A stretch of 64,000 nt of DNA from Salinibacter altiplanensis. Lineage in GTDB: Bacteria; Bacteroidota; Rhodothermia; Rhodothermales; Salinibacteraceae. The notes beneath the pieces are model-generated. The model did no database searches. It worked only from the letters and a program-made list of their open reading frames with translations, and was not told the origin of the DNA. Shown here one piece after another: positions 1-7,526 of the stretch. The first letter of the stretch is position 1. Each line of letters begins with the position of its first letter. The stretch lies in the NCBI RefSeq assembly GCF_002894645.1, contig NZ_NCQY01000025.1, positions 1 through 64,000 of the forward strand. The letters run 5' to 3'. Position numbers and translations under genes: made by a program.

Positions 1-1056
1 TTAGCCGTACCTAGCCGGTCAACTGGTCCAAAAATTCGGGCACATATCCCTTCTTTCAACTCTACGACCTCAATTCACCATCCAGCTGGAGATATCAAGA
101 AAATCGCAATTGATAATAACTCTCCAAACTCAGACAACTTCGCTGGTACTCCATCAAACTCACACTGGTTGGTTAATTTTGATGAAGGAACGGTCGAAGG
201 AGGATCTTCTGGTGCCCCTCTATTCAGCCCGAACAACAAAGTGATTGGACAACTTCATGGTGGAACAAATGTTGACCGATGTGAAGTGAGAGATGGGTAT
301 TACGGAAAGTTATCGTTGTCCTGTAATAAGGGAGGAAATAATACTACCCGACTTAAGGATTGGCTCGACTCCAGCGACACAGGCACTATCACGTTGAATG
401 GAATAGATCCCTTCCTATCCGTAAATGTGCCTCAGCCCGCTCCTGAAGTCGATGAGTACGACCCGATCACGTTCAGTGCCAGCGTGAACTCAAATGTAGA
501 TAGGAGTCCTTACACTTACTCTTGGGATCTTCGGCAGTGTCAAAGTTGTGCATGGCAGAGTGTGTGCAGTGGTGGGTCTTCATGCACAACATCTTTTTCG
601 GATAATACCGATGGTGACGCTTTGGCTTCTGTTAGAGTGTACGTGTACGATGACGAAGGCGAAACTCACACTGACAAGACGGACATTGTTGTGAATGAGC
701 AGGATGGATCCGGTGGAGATGAGTGCCAGTATGGCAATCAGAATCCAAACTACATCTGTCCGAAGAGCACGACCCCACGCCAAGGGACGCCCGACACCTT
801 TGCACTGCAGTCCTCCTCCCCGAACCCGGTTGCACAGCAAGCATCGATTCGGTTTGCCCTGCCCGAGAAACAACACGTACGCCTTGTGGTCTACGACCTG
901 ATGGGGCGAACAGTGGCCAAATTGGTCAACGAAACGAAGTCAGCCGGGTATCATCGTGTCTCATTTACTCCGAAGGGATTGGGAAGCGGGGTGTACGTCT
1001 ACCGCATCACCGCCGGCCCGCACCGCGCCACCCGTCGGATGACCGTGGTGCAGTAA
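1..1056 (+). CDS. Secreted trypsin-like (lysyl endopeptidase-type) serine protease with T9SS sorting domain, 5' partial
   Basis: The reading frame is open from base 1, so the gene starts outside the window; 351 codons are present. Near residues 25-38 there is HHPAGDIKKI and at about residues 65-80 GTVEGGSSGAPLF followed by VIGQLHGG, the pattern around the active serine of S1 lysyl-endopeptidase-like proteases; the Ser codon of GSSGAP is 208-210. The His and Asp of the triad would lie upstream. Residues about 140-235 look like a PKD/Ig-like domain with several Cys. The last ~80 residues (SSPNP, VVYDLMGR, GVYVYRITAG) form a type A T9SS C-terminal sorting domain, so the product should be exported by Sec and then T9SS and anchored or released at the surface. 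The protease and PKD part is clearly more AT-rich than the sorting tail and the rest of the window, which suggests a transferred catalytic part joined to a native tail. A nearby TTG at 169 is internal. Confidence 0.85.
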   Translation, partial: LAVPSRSTGPKIRAHIPSFNSTTSIHHPAGDIKKIAIDNNSPNSDNFAGTPSNSHWLVNFDEGTVEGGSSGAPLFSPNNKVIGQLHGGTNVDRCEVRDGYYGKLSLSCNKGGNNTTRLKDWLDSSDTGTITLNGIDPFLSVNVPQPAPEVDEYDPITFSASVNSNVDRSPYTYSWDLRQCQSCAWQSVCSGGSSCTTSFSDNTDGDALASVRVYVYDDEGETHTDKTDIVVNEQDGSGGDECQYGNQNPNYICPKSTTPRQGTPDTFALQSSSPNPVAQQASIRFALPEKQHVRLVVYDLMGRTVAKLVNETKSAGYHRVSFTPKGLGSGVYVYRITAGPHRATRRMTVVQ

Positions 1057-1106
1057 CGGGCGGAAGGCAAGAATCCTCCGCACTCTCGGCCAACGCTCTC
1101 AGTCCC

Positions 1107-1651
1107 ATGTACAAATTCATTTCCCTCCTCCTTGTCGGTGCGAGTTGTTTTTCCTCATCAACTGCGAGCCGCTTGAACCGCTGTCCTCTCAGGATGCAGA
1201 GCATCAGGATCTGCCTCCCCTTATCGGGACGCAGTGGCAGCTAAAGGCGTTTGTTCATTCCAACGACTCGACACGTGTTGACCCTCCCGACACCACAGGA
1301 GCATTGTCAGCAGAGAATGCCTATACGCTTTGGTTTCGGGATACGACCTCTACCCGATGCTCCGGTCTCGATGTGCCGGAATGCAAAGTGGTCAAGGGTA
1401 TCGGTTTCCCGAATGAATTATTTTCCGTCTACATAGTCAGATCTCGTTCTGAGGAAGATCCATTTCACTCGCTTGCACTCGGCAATGTGGCCAGAACAGA
1501 AATCAATCCCCCGCCCTCCTCGAAAGAATCAGAATTTGTCCGGGCCCTACGGAACGTTACCGGATTTCGGATTAAGGAGAACACCCTTCGGTTGAAACAT
1601 GGAAACGACGCGTTTCTCGTCCTCCGACCAACCGATGTTTTTCCAGAGTAG
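1107..1651 (+). pseudogene. Small lipoprotein, paralogue of the next gene, frameshifted in its signal peptide
   Basis: From ATG 1107 the frame encodes MYKFISLLLVGASC and then leaves frame; the frame opening at 1145 continues FFLINCEPLEP to the stop at 1651. Joined, the first 20 residues align position for position with the downstream paralogue (MRSVVALLITGLCSLTFVNC), both ending at a lipobox Cys (LINC / FVNC). The break is in the T run 1148-1152: five T are present, six would restore one frame. The mature part (~160 aa) shares with its neighbour a G-T-x-W-x-L motif, the phrase PPxSKExEF and a C-terminal TLxL-type strand, so both are probably small beta-rich lipoproteins of unknown function. 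The break may be a real disruption, a slipping tract or a sequence error. Confidence 0.7.
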
Positions 1652-1757
1652 CGCCCCCATGGAAACTCGTCTACAAATACTCCCTGTCCACACCGGACCC
1701 CTCGATGGATAGGATGGCAACATGCCCTCTTGACTTCTTCCCGATCCGCTCAGTCTC

Positions 1758-2252
1758 ATGCGCTCAGTTGTCGCCCTACTCATCACCGGATTGTGCAGCC
1801 TGACTTTCGTGAACTGCGATCCCGTTGGGGACCTGTTCACTCAAGACGGAGAAGCAGTTCCGACTTCCCTCCGTGGAACAGCATGGCGATTGACGACCCT
1901 CGTAGAAACGAATGACACGACCCATATCCGGAGGGATTCTCTCTCCAGAGGAGCCCACTACACCGTCTCGTTCATGTCCACTCCGGCCGATTCCTGTTTT
2001 TCCTCCCGGTCGGGTCATTGCCTGACGTTTTCTGCACATCCCAATAGCGGAAGTGCAACGTATACAGTTGAAGGACAGAATTTGTCGGTCTCTGAGCTGC
2101 AGACCACCTTCATGGGCCGTCCCCCCGACTCGAAGGAGCCGGAGTTCTTGGGCGTGCTTCGTAGCGGCCCGTCCTACCGGATCGATGGTGAGACACTCCA
2201 GCTCCGCTCGGATAGCACCACTCTCATGCTTGAACCCGACTCGACGAAGTAG
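1758..2252 (+). CDS. Small predicted lipoprotein of unknown function
   Basis: 164 aa. Residues 1-20 are a lipoprotein signal peptide ending in FVNC, with the Cys at position 20 as the predicted lipidation site. The mature part begins with a linker (DPVGDLFTQDGE), then GTAWRLTTLVETNDTTH and a set of alternating hydrophobic strands, resembling the META/heat-shock-HslJ type of small lipoprotein fold; that similarity is a guess from the G-T-x-W start. It is a tandem paralogue of the frameshifted gene just upstream, about 106 bp away, which points to duplication. No domain could be named with confidence. Confidence 0.7.
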   Translation: MRSVVALLITGLCSLTFVNCDPVGDLFTQDGEAVPTSLRGTAWRLTTLVETNDTTHIRRDSLSRGAHYTVSFMSTPADSCFSSRSGHCLTFSAHPNSGSATYTVEGQNLSVSELQTTFMGRPPDSKEPEFLGVLRSGPSYRIDGETLQLRSDSTTLMLEPDSTK

Positions 2253-2484
2253 CTTCTGTCAACCGAGGGGGACTACTGTTCGACTGTTTCCCCCGTCAGC
2301 TCTCGCAGAAACGCCTGGGCGTCGGTCTCGTGCGCTGTGTCATCTGTGCATCGAGCAGATTCGCAATGTCCTTGAAATCGTGACTCTCTTTCATCCCAGG
2401 CTTTCCAGATCCCGTTTGACATTACCCGCGTCCGTTTTTTCTTCTGGTATGTTTGTATAAGTTCTAAACAAAACGACCAGAACA

Positions 2485-2562
2485 ATGACCGGCATAGTTC
2501 GACATTTCGAAATAGCAACAGCACTAGCCGTAGGCCTGTGTCTCATCCTAGGCTCTGTCTGA
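2485..2562 (+). pseudogene. 5' stub of an exported protein gene cut by the IS element
   Basis: ATG 2485 opens a signal-peptide-like stretch (ATALAVGLCLIL) that runs into the insertion element at codon 22-23 and stops at TGA 2560-2562 inside the IS left end. Removing the element with one CTAG copy joins this frame in phase (CTA GGA AAA ATG) with the DUF4097-like gene at 3527, but that gene has its own signal peptide, so the joined product would have two hydrophobic leaders. It is therefore unclear whether this is a stub of that gene or of another gene now lost. A TATGTTTG string at 2448-2455 fits the Bacteroidota -7 element, but I see no TTTG at the usual spacing. Confidence 0.35.
2548..2551. 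repeat. Target site duplication CTAG, left copy
   Basis: CTAG directly outside the left inverted repeat of the insertion element; the matching copy is at 3518-3521. Confidence 0.75.
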
Positions 2563-3517
2563 GAATTATCGCTTCAGATATTCGCCGATGAAGGCCCATT
2601 GCAGCATCGCTACGGAGCTGTCGCTCTCGTGTGGCTAGCCTTCTTCTCATACCGAGTGGCAATCCGCCTTCGCTCCTTCAAACGGCCTACGAGACGCTCG
2701 ACAACATTCCGTCGTTCATATTTTTGCTGATCGCAAGTCGGGGGACGTCCGGCTCCGGTATGCATCCCTTTTCGGGCCGGAATCACCGACTCAATGTTCT
2801 TCTGCCAGCACCATCTTCGGTTTGCTTTTGAATCGTACGCTCGGTCCCCAGCTACTGCTTCAGGCCGCTTTTTAGGCCGCCCAGTCGGTCTTGGCACCCG
2901 CACCGAGTCCATTACGTCGGCAAAAAAGGCCGATTCGTGACGCTGCCCAGCCGTAAGGAGGGCGGTCATCGGAAGTCCATTCCCGTCGGTCACAAGATGC
3001 ATTTTGGTGGAGAACCCTCCCCGCAGGACCGACAGGTCCATATCCGAGAGCAGGACTTACTCCTTCGTCTTCTCGGGCGGTTCGGTCCCCTTTTTATCGT
3101 CAGTCGGGCCACCGGCCGCTGAGCGGCTGGCTCGAACCGTCGTGCTGCGTGCGCCCAACTGCTCCCAGTCGATATGGCCCTCAGCGTCGAGTTCTCCTTG
3201 GAGCTTCTGGGCAACCCATTGTAGGGTGCCATCTTTAGCCCAACGCCTGAACCGGTCGTGGGCCGCTCACCAAGAACCGTAGCGCTCGGGAAGGTCTCGC
3301 CAGGGAGCTCCTGAGCCATCTGCCCTGAAGATTCCGTTTACAACCTTCCGGTGGTCCTCATAAGGCCTGCCTCTTCCATCGACTTCGGGAAGAGCATCTT
3401 CAATGCGCTCAAATTGCTCATCGGTCAGTTCGTAGCGGCGACGTCGGGCCATCGGCAAATGTCAGAACAAGTCCACTTGCGAATCGCCCTTCATACCGGC
3501 TTTTTGTCAGACAGTGC
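2552..3517 (-). mobile_element. IS5-family-like insertion sequence, decayed
   Basis: A 966-bp element bounded by imperfect terminal inverted repeats: GCTCTGTCTGAGAA at 2552-2565 and, read inward on the other strand from 3517, GCACTGTCTGACAA. Both ends are flanked by CTAG (2548-2551 and 3518-3521), a 4-bp target duplication that fits the YTAR target preference known for IS5. The single transposase reading frame inside is broken by two in-frame stops and a late frameshift, so the copy is not autonomous unless a transposase is supplied in trans. Confidence 0.85.
2566..3458 (-). pseudogene. IS5-like DDE transposase, broken by two nonsense codons and a frameshift
   Basis: From 3458 the frame reads RRRRYELTDEQFERIEDALP (the usual IS5 N-terminal helix region) and ERYGSW, then an in-frame TGA at 3267-3269, continues AAHDRFRRWAKDGTLQ, reaches an in-frame TAA at 3057-3059, and continues RGGFSTKMHLVTDGNG, GDRAYDS (second Asp) and ERRNVVERLVGRLKERRRIATRYEK (Glu region). 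The final segment MLQWAFIGEYLKR is in another frame and ends at TAA 2568-2566. At the place where the first catalytic Asp is expected, just before STTVRAS, I read Arg. Intact length would be close to 297 aa, normal for the family. All lesions are consistent with an old, inactive copy. Confidence 0.85.
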
Positions 3518-3521
3518 CTAG
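3518..3521. repeat. Target site duplication CTAG, right copy
   Basis: CTAG directly outside the right inverted repeat, six bases before the ATG of the next gene; pairs with 2548-2551. Confidence 0.75.
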
Positions 3522-3526
3522 GAAAA

Positions 3527-4423
3527 ATGCTGGCCCGTCAACATCGCATTGCCATGCCCCGCCCTGCTGTTCTGTGGACCGCCGTTCTCGGGCTCATGCT
3601 CGGCCTTGGCACTGCCCCCATCGCAGCGGGGCAGCCCTCTTCTCCTTCTTCCCCCGACATCATACGGGACACGGTTCGTCTTGCCCCCGACGGGACTGTG
3701 GAAATCGACGACACCCGTGCGGGAACCATCACCGTTACCACGTGGGACCGCGACCGGATCGCCTACGAAATTGCCCCGGTGAGCGACGAGGACTCCATGC
3801 TGACGTCGATCGTCAGCGTCAGCCACACCGACCAGGAATTCGCAATCGATCAGGACGGAGCCTCCTGGTCAATTCGCATTCCGGGCCTTCTCCGCATCTC
3901 TCCGAGCGGGGGAAAGAACCTAGCCGCCCGCTACCGCATCACGATGCCGGCGACGGCGATGCTCGAGGTTGACGACATCAACTCGACCATTGAGGTCTCG
4001 AACCTGGAGGCCGACATGGAGATTGATACGCACCAGGGCGAGGTGGTCGTCGACTCCGCCGGCGGTATGCTCGATCTGAGGACGCACACCGGACAGATCC
4101 ACGCGACCGGCGTTCGCGAGGGCGTCGCGCTGGAGGTCCACGCCGGAGACGCATCCGTCTCCTTCGAAGATTTCGCCGCGTCGAGCACGGCAGAGACCGT
4201 TTCGGGCACACTGCGGTTTTTTCTGCCTGCGGAAGCAGGGTTTTCCCTCCAGACAGACCGTACCGACGCCGTCACCGTCGGCGAGGCCTTCGGCAGTTCC
4301 GCGACAGACGACGAACGCTGGCTCTTCAACGGCGGAGGGCCCACGCTTACCCTGGACACCCCCCCCGCCGGAACGGTCGAGGTACGGTCCCTCAAGGCCC
4401 CCGAGGGCCCCGGCCAGCGCTAA
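3527..4423 (+). CDS. Exported DUF4097-like beta-helix protein
   Basis: 298 aa. A signal peptide covers about residues 10-35 (PAVLWTAVLGLMLGLG, cleavage near AAG); an internal ATG at 3554 (MPRPAV) gives a neater signal peptide and could be the true start. The rest is made of short repeated strands (GTVEIDDTRAGTITVTTWD, VVVDSAGGMLDLRTHTGQ, TAETVSGTLRFFLP), the pattern of DUF4097 proteins, which form a right-handed beta-helix and have no agreed function. The gene begins six bases after the right CTAG of the insertion element, so its native promoter may have been displaced. It overlaps the convergent gene by four bases at its 3' end. Confidence 0.75.
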   Translation: MLARQHRIAMPRPAVLWTAVLGLMLGLGTAPIAAGQPSSPSSPDIIRDTVRLAPDGTVEIDDTRAGTITVTTWDRDRIAYEIAPVSDEDSMLTSIVSVSHTDQEFAIDQDGASWSIRIPGLLRISPSGGKNLAARYRITMPATAMLEVDDINSTIEVSNLEADMEIDTHQGEVVVDSAGGMLDLRTHTGQIHATGVREGVALEVHAGDASVSFEDFAASSTAETVSGTLRFFLPAEAGFSLQTDRTDAVTVGEAFGSSATDDERWLFNGGGPTLTLDTPPAGTVEVRSLKAPEGPGQR

Positions 4424-4794
4424 AAATCATCCAGGGTGCGCTCGTCCACCCGCTCCGTTTCCCCTTCCGCCACCCGCAGCATGCGCCACGGCTCCTTGGG
4501 CTGTTCCAGGTAGCAAAGCACCTCGGCCTCAAGTGCCTCGTGGGCGGCACGAGCACATTTTTGGATGCCTTGCCACGGCAGACGGGGCGCGTTGAACCAA
4601 ATGCTCGTGTACGGCCCATTTTTAACCCGCTCGGTGACCTGCACCGGAACGATCTCCCCGTCGTGCTGCCCCTCGTACGTCACGATGGGGGCCTCCGCCA
4701 CCTGCTCCAGGTCTTCGAAAACGGTCCGCAGCCAGTCGGCAACCGCGTCCTCAGAACGGTCCCGTACAAAAATTTCGGTTGTGTCGTGGGCCAT
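4420..4794 (-). CDS. Small acidic protein of unknown function
   Basis: 124 aa starting at MAHDTTEIFVRD; the frame is open further upstream but this ATG is the first after the ABC gene and starts the sensible protein. It has no signal peptide or membrane segment, is Glu/Asp-rich, and contains SIWFNAPRLPW in the middle and an EVLCYLEQP segment. I do not recognise a family. It lies 67 bp downstream of the ABC ATPase gene on the same strand, so co-transcription is possible. Confidence 0.7.
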   Translation of the reverse strand: MAHDTTEIFVRDRSEDAVADWLRTVFEDLEQVAEAPIVTYEGQHDGEIVPVQVTERVKNGPYTSIWFNAPRLPWQGIQKCARAAHEALEAEVLCYLEQPKEPWRMLRVAEGETERVDERTLDDF

Positions 4795-4861
4795 GTGCAG
4801 AAAAATGCGTTTGGGAAAATAAGACCTGCGGCGAACGCCACGCCCTCGGGCGCCTCCGTCA

Positions 4862-5488
4862 CTACCGGTGGTCCTCAATGCGAAGCTGTCGGTGGTGTCG
4901 CTCCGCTTCGCCGGGTCGGTTCGTCGCAACGACGAGCAGCCGCCCCTGTGTCCGCCATGCCTCCGCGATCGACGCGACCATCTCCCGCCCGGCCGCGTCG
5001 AGGTTGGCACCGGGCTCATCGAGTAGCAGGAGCGGCGGGGTCGCAAGGAGCGCCGCCGCGTATTTGACGCGCTGCCGCATGCCCGACGAGTAGGTGCCCA
5101 CTCGATCGTCGGCTCGGCTGGCAAGCCCAACCCGGGCAAGCACCTCATCGATCCGGGACGCAGGATCCAGTAGTCGCCGCGCTCGTGCCAGCACGCGGAG
5201 GGTCTCCCGCGCCGTGAGCTCTTCGTAGACCCCTACGGCCGGGGCCACGAGCCCCGTCCGCAGCGGACGCTCTTCGTCGGGCACGGATTGCCCATCCACC
5301 GTGAGCGTGACGCTTCCGGTGCGGGGCGTGAGCAGGCCCGCCAGGATGCGAAGAAGGGTCGACTTGCCCGTCCCGTTGGCCCCCGTCACCGCCAGCGTCT
5401 CTCCGGCGTGCAGGGTCACCGACAATCCCCGAAAGAGCAAGAGGCGCCCGAAGTGGTGCCCGACGTGCTCGGCCGTGAGGGTCGGCAT
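4862..5488 (-). CDS. ABC transporter ATP-binding protein, CcmA (heme exporter) like
   Basis: 208 aa from ATG 5488 (MPTLTAEHVGHHFGR). Walker A GANGTGKST at about residues 36-44, signature YSSGMRQRVKYA at about 135, Walker B LLLLDEPGANLD at about 155, and a H-loop region that reads VATNRP without a clear His. Short length and the LFRGLSVTLHAGE opening match the CcmA ATPase of cytochrome c biogenesis. The permeases CcmB and CcmC are not adjacent: about 1 kb without genes lies upstream and an unknown small gene downstream. In this group ccm genes can be scattered, so a heme-export role is likely but not shown. Confidence 0.7.
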   Translation of the reverse strand: MPTLTAEHVGHHFGRLLLFRGLSVTLHAGETLAVTGANGTGKSTLLRILAGLLTPRTGSVTLTVDGQSVPDEERPLRTGLVAPAVGVYEELTARETLRVLARARRLLDPASRIDEVLARVGLASRADDRVGTYSSGMRQRVKYAAALLATPPLLLLDEPGANLDAAGREMVASIAEAWRTQGRLLVVATNRPGEAERHHRQLRIEDHR

Positions 5489-6539
5489 GCGTCGACGAAA
5501 GACACTTGTTTTGGAAGGCCAATTTGGCGTTAGAACGTACGGCGTTCTCCGCACAACCCCAAAGAAATTGCCGTCCAATCCACGGCGCCCTCTGCGACCC
5601 AGTCGGGGCAAGGCTCCACTCGTTCCCATTTGTCTCATCCCGTCTCCCACGGCGAATTGCATCGGGCGGCGACAGACGTCTCGGCCGATTTCGTGTAGTT
5701 CGTCCCCGCTTTATTTCTCTTCTTACCACCCCGACATGTCTCATAGACGGTCTGTGGACCGGTGTCCACCAGTTGAAGGACAGTCTTCGCCCTTCCAGTC
5801 GAGTGCGTCGCGGGCTGGAATGCGTTTTGCGGACTGAAATGTGTAGGAGTGGCTTTCATCCTTCACGCATCTGCGGGAGGCTCCGTCCGGCCCCTCGGCG
5901 CACCTTCTCCTCTGGAATACAGGGCCAGGGGCCCATAGGGTTGTTGGCATGACGCCGAAGGGCCGGGCGGAGCTTCTCCAGGGAACCGCCTTTCGGTCGG
6001 CACCAGCTTTTCTCCGCCGGGGAAGCCCCAAAGGAGCCCCTCGCGTCTGCTGTCGTTACTTTCGTGCCGTGGACCAGTCCTTCCACGCCCCTTCCCCCAC
6101 CCATTCGAGGGCTTCTCTTAATGAGGGGTGAACGCAGACCGTCGTCAAATCTCCGCGGGGTCTGAACAACACGTCCCCTCCGACCAATTTTCAAATTTTC
6201 ACGGTCTTGACGTGACTTCCTCATGGCTGGGGTGTCCAAAATTGATTCCCGAGTCCGACAACAGTAGGTTTATTTTTAACGAGAGCACACTGTCGGACCA
6301 CACTGTCGGACCATTGTACTCCCCCACTGTCGGCTCATTGCATCCGTTGATGTAGGATGTCCAGGGACTCGGACCTGAACTACGGAGCGTTGGTGGGCTG
6401 GGCTTCACAACTTCCGGACCCGCCTTCTTCTTCGATCCAGGGATGCCCTACAACTGGACCAGGGGCGTTCTCCCCCCTTGTGCTCGTCTGAGCAGGCCGT
6501 ACCTCGTCCACACCCGCCGTTGCCTTTCTCAACTCCTCA
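5489..6539. other. Long stretch without a convincing gene
   Basis: About 1050 bases between the ABC gene and the glycogen-synthase-like gene. The open frames on both strands lack sensible start regions, hydrophobic or acidic domain patterns and codon bias. The part around 6170-6350 is more AT-rich than its surroundings and holds a 13-bp tandem repeat (6286-6311) and a TTTATTTTTAA stretch, so it may be a regulatory region or the scar of a lost element. I cannot support an RNA gene here. Confidence 0.5.
6286..6311. repeat. Two exact tandem copies of CACACTGTCGGAC
   Basis: A 13-bp unit occurs at 6286-6298 and 6299-6311. A partial third copy, CACTGTCGG, lies at 6325-6333, and an inverted relative GTCCGACAACAG starts near 6254. 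It sits about 230 bp before the glycogen-synthase-like gene. It could be an operator array or an element end; nothing further can be said. Confidence 0.6.
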
Positions 6540-7331
6540 ATGCACATGGCCTCTTCGTACCGCCTCCTTTACGTCGCCGAAGCACTCGCTCCGTTCACCG
6601 ACCGCTCGCCACTTGCCGCCCTCACCCGATCGCTCCCCGAGCACGTGCAAGACGCGGGAGACTTTGAAGTACGCATCATGATGCCCTGCTACGGGGACAT
6701 CAACGAGCGGAAGCACAGCCTCCACGAGGTCATTCGACTCTCAGACACAGATGTCCCGATGGGGGCGAACACCGAGTCGGTCTCCGTCAAGGTGGCCTCG
6801 GTACCGGACGCGCAGCTGCAGGTCTACTTCATGGACCACGAGGGGTACTTCGGGCGAACGGGCCGCGCGACCGACGGGGACGGGACTCCCTTCGACGACA
6901 ACGCGGTCCGGGCATTATTTTTCAGTCGCTCTGTTCTGGAAACCCTCCGGGAGCTGCGCTGGGGCCCGGACCTGATCCATGGCTTTGGGTGGATCAGCGG
7001 GCTTCTCCCGTCTCTTCTCTCCACCACCTACGCGGACGACGACCTGCTGGGCGCCACGAAATCCGTCTTCACGCCTGGAGGAACGGCCCCGGAAACGACT
7101 CTCCAGGCCTCGTTTGCCGAGTCCATGGACCTTCCGATCGACGGCGACGCCGGATCGACGGTGTCGGAGGTGGGTCTTGCCCATGCGGACACCACGGTCC
7201 TCCCGCCAAACGGAACGCTGACGAACGGGGCTCAGGCCGAAGAGGCATCGACGTTGCCGGCCGATGCCGAGCCGCGCACCAAGCAGACGGTGGCATTGTA
7301 CGATCAAATGCTCGGTGAAGTCCCTGCGTAG
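6540..7331 (+). CDS. Short glycogen/starch-synthase-like protein (N-terminal domain only)
   Basis: 263 aa; ATG 6540 or 6546. Residues 5-165 resemble the N-terminal Rossmann domain of GT5 glycogen synthases (RLLYVAEALAPF, IMMPCYGDINERKHSLHEVIRL, and GPDLIHGFGWISGLLP, which corresponds to the D-x-x-H-x-H-D-W-x-x region of the family). The C-terminal glycosyltransferase domain is absent; residues 180-263 are low-complexity and acidic. The Bacteroidota commonly carry such a short protein directly before a DUF4270 lipoprotein gene, as here. Without the second GT-B domain it should not be a processive synthase, so a binding or regulatory function is likely. Confidence 0.75.
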   Translation: MHMASSYRLLYVAEALAPFTDRSPLAALTRSLPEHVQDAGDFEVRIMMPCYGDINERKHSLHEVIRLSDTDVPMGANTESVSVKVASVPDAQLQVYFMDHEGYFGRTGRATDGDGTPFDDNAVRALFFSRSVLETLRELRWGPDLIHGFGWISGLLPSLLSTTYADDDLLGATKSVFTPGGTAPETTLQASFAESMDLPIDGDAGSTVSEVGLAHADTTVLPPNGTLTNGAQAEEASTLPADAEPRTKQTVALYDQMLGEVPA

Positions 7332-7526
7332 GGTTCACCTGCCGAGAAACACCCTGCTTCGAGGCATCATTCAGGGACCCGATTCGGGAATGCGCCCACG
7401 CCCTTGTCTTGTTGGGTGTGTTCCTCTTCCGGAGCTGTTGTACTCGCCTGGGTGCTCCACATCGATGTGTCGTGCGCAGGCGCTCTCTCCTGCACTCTTG
7501 TACCGAACCGGCGTTCGCCGCCCGCA

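Noticed and set aside
2273-2524. An 83-codon minus-strand frame before the insertion element
   Set aside because: Overlaps the signal-peptide stub and shows no domain; composition looks random.
4795-4861. Extension of the small unknown gene upstream to the ABC gene
   Set aside because: The in-frame text before MAHDTTEIF is Arg/Ser-rich antisense-like sequence overlapping the ABC gene in another frame.
5856-6239. A 127-codon minus-strand frame in the gene-poor stretch
   Set aside because: No sensible start context, no hydrophobic core pattern, and a basic, repetitive composition unlike the acidic proteome.
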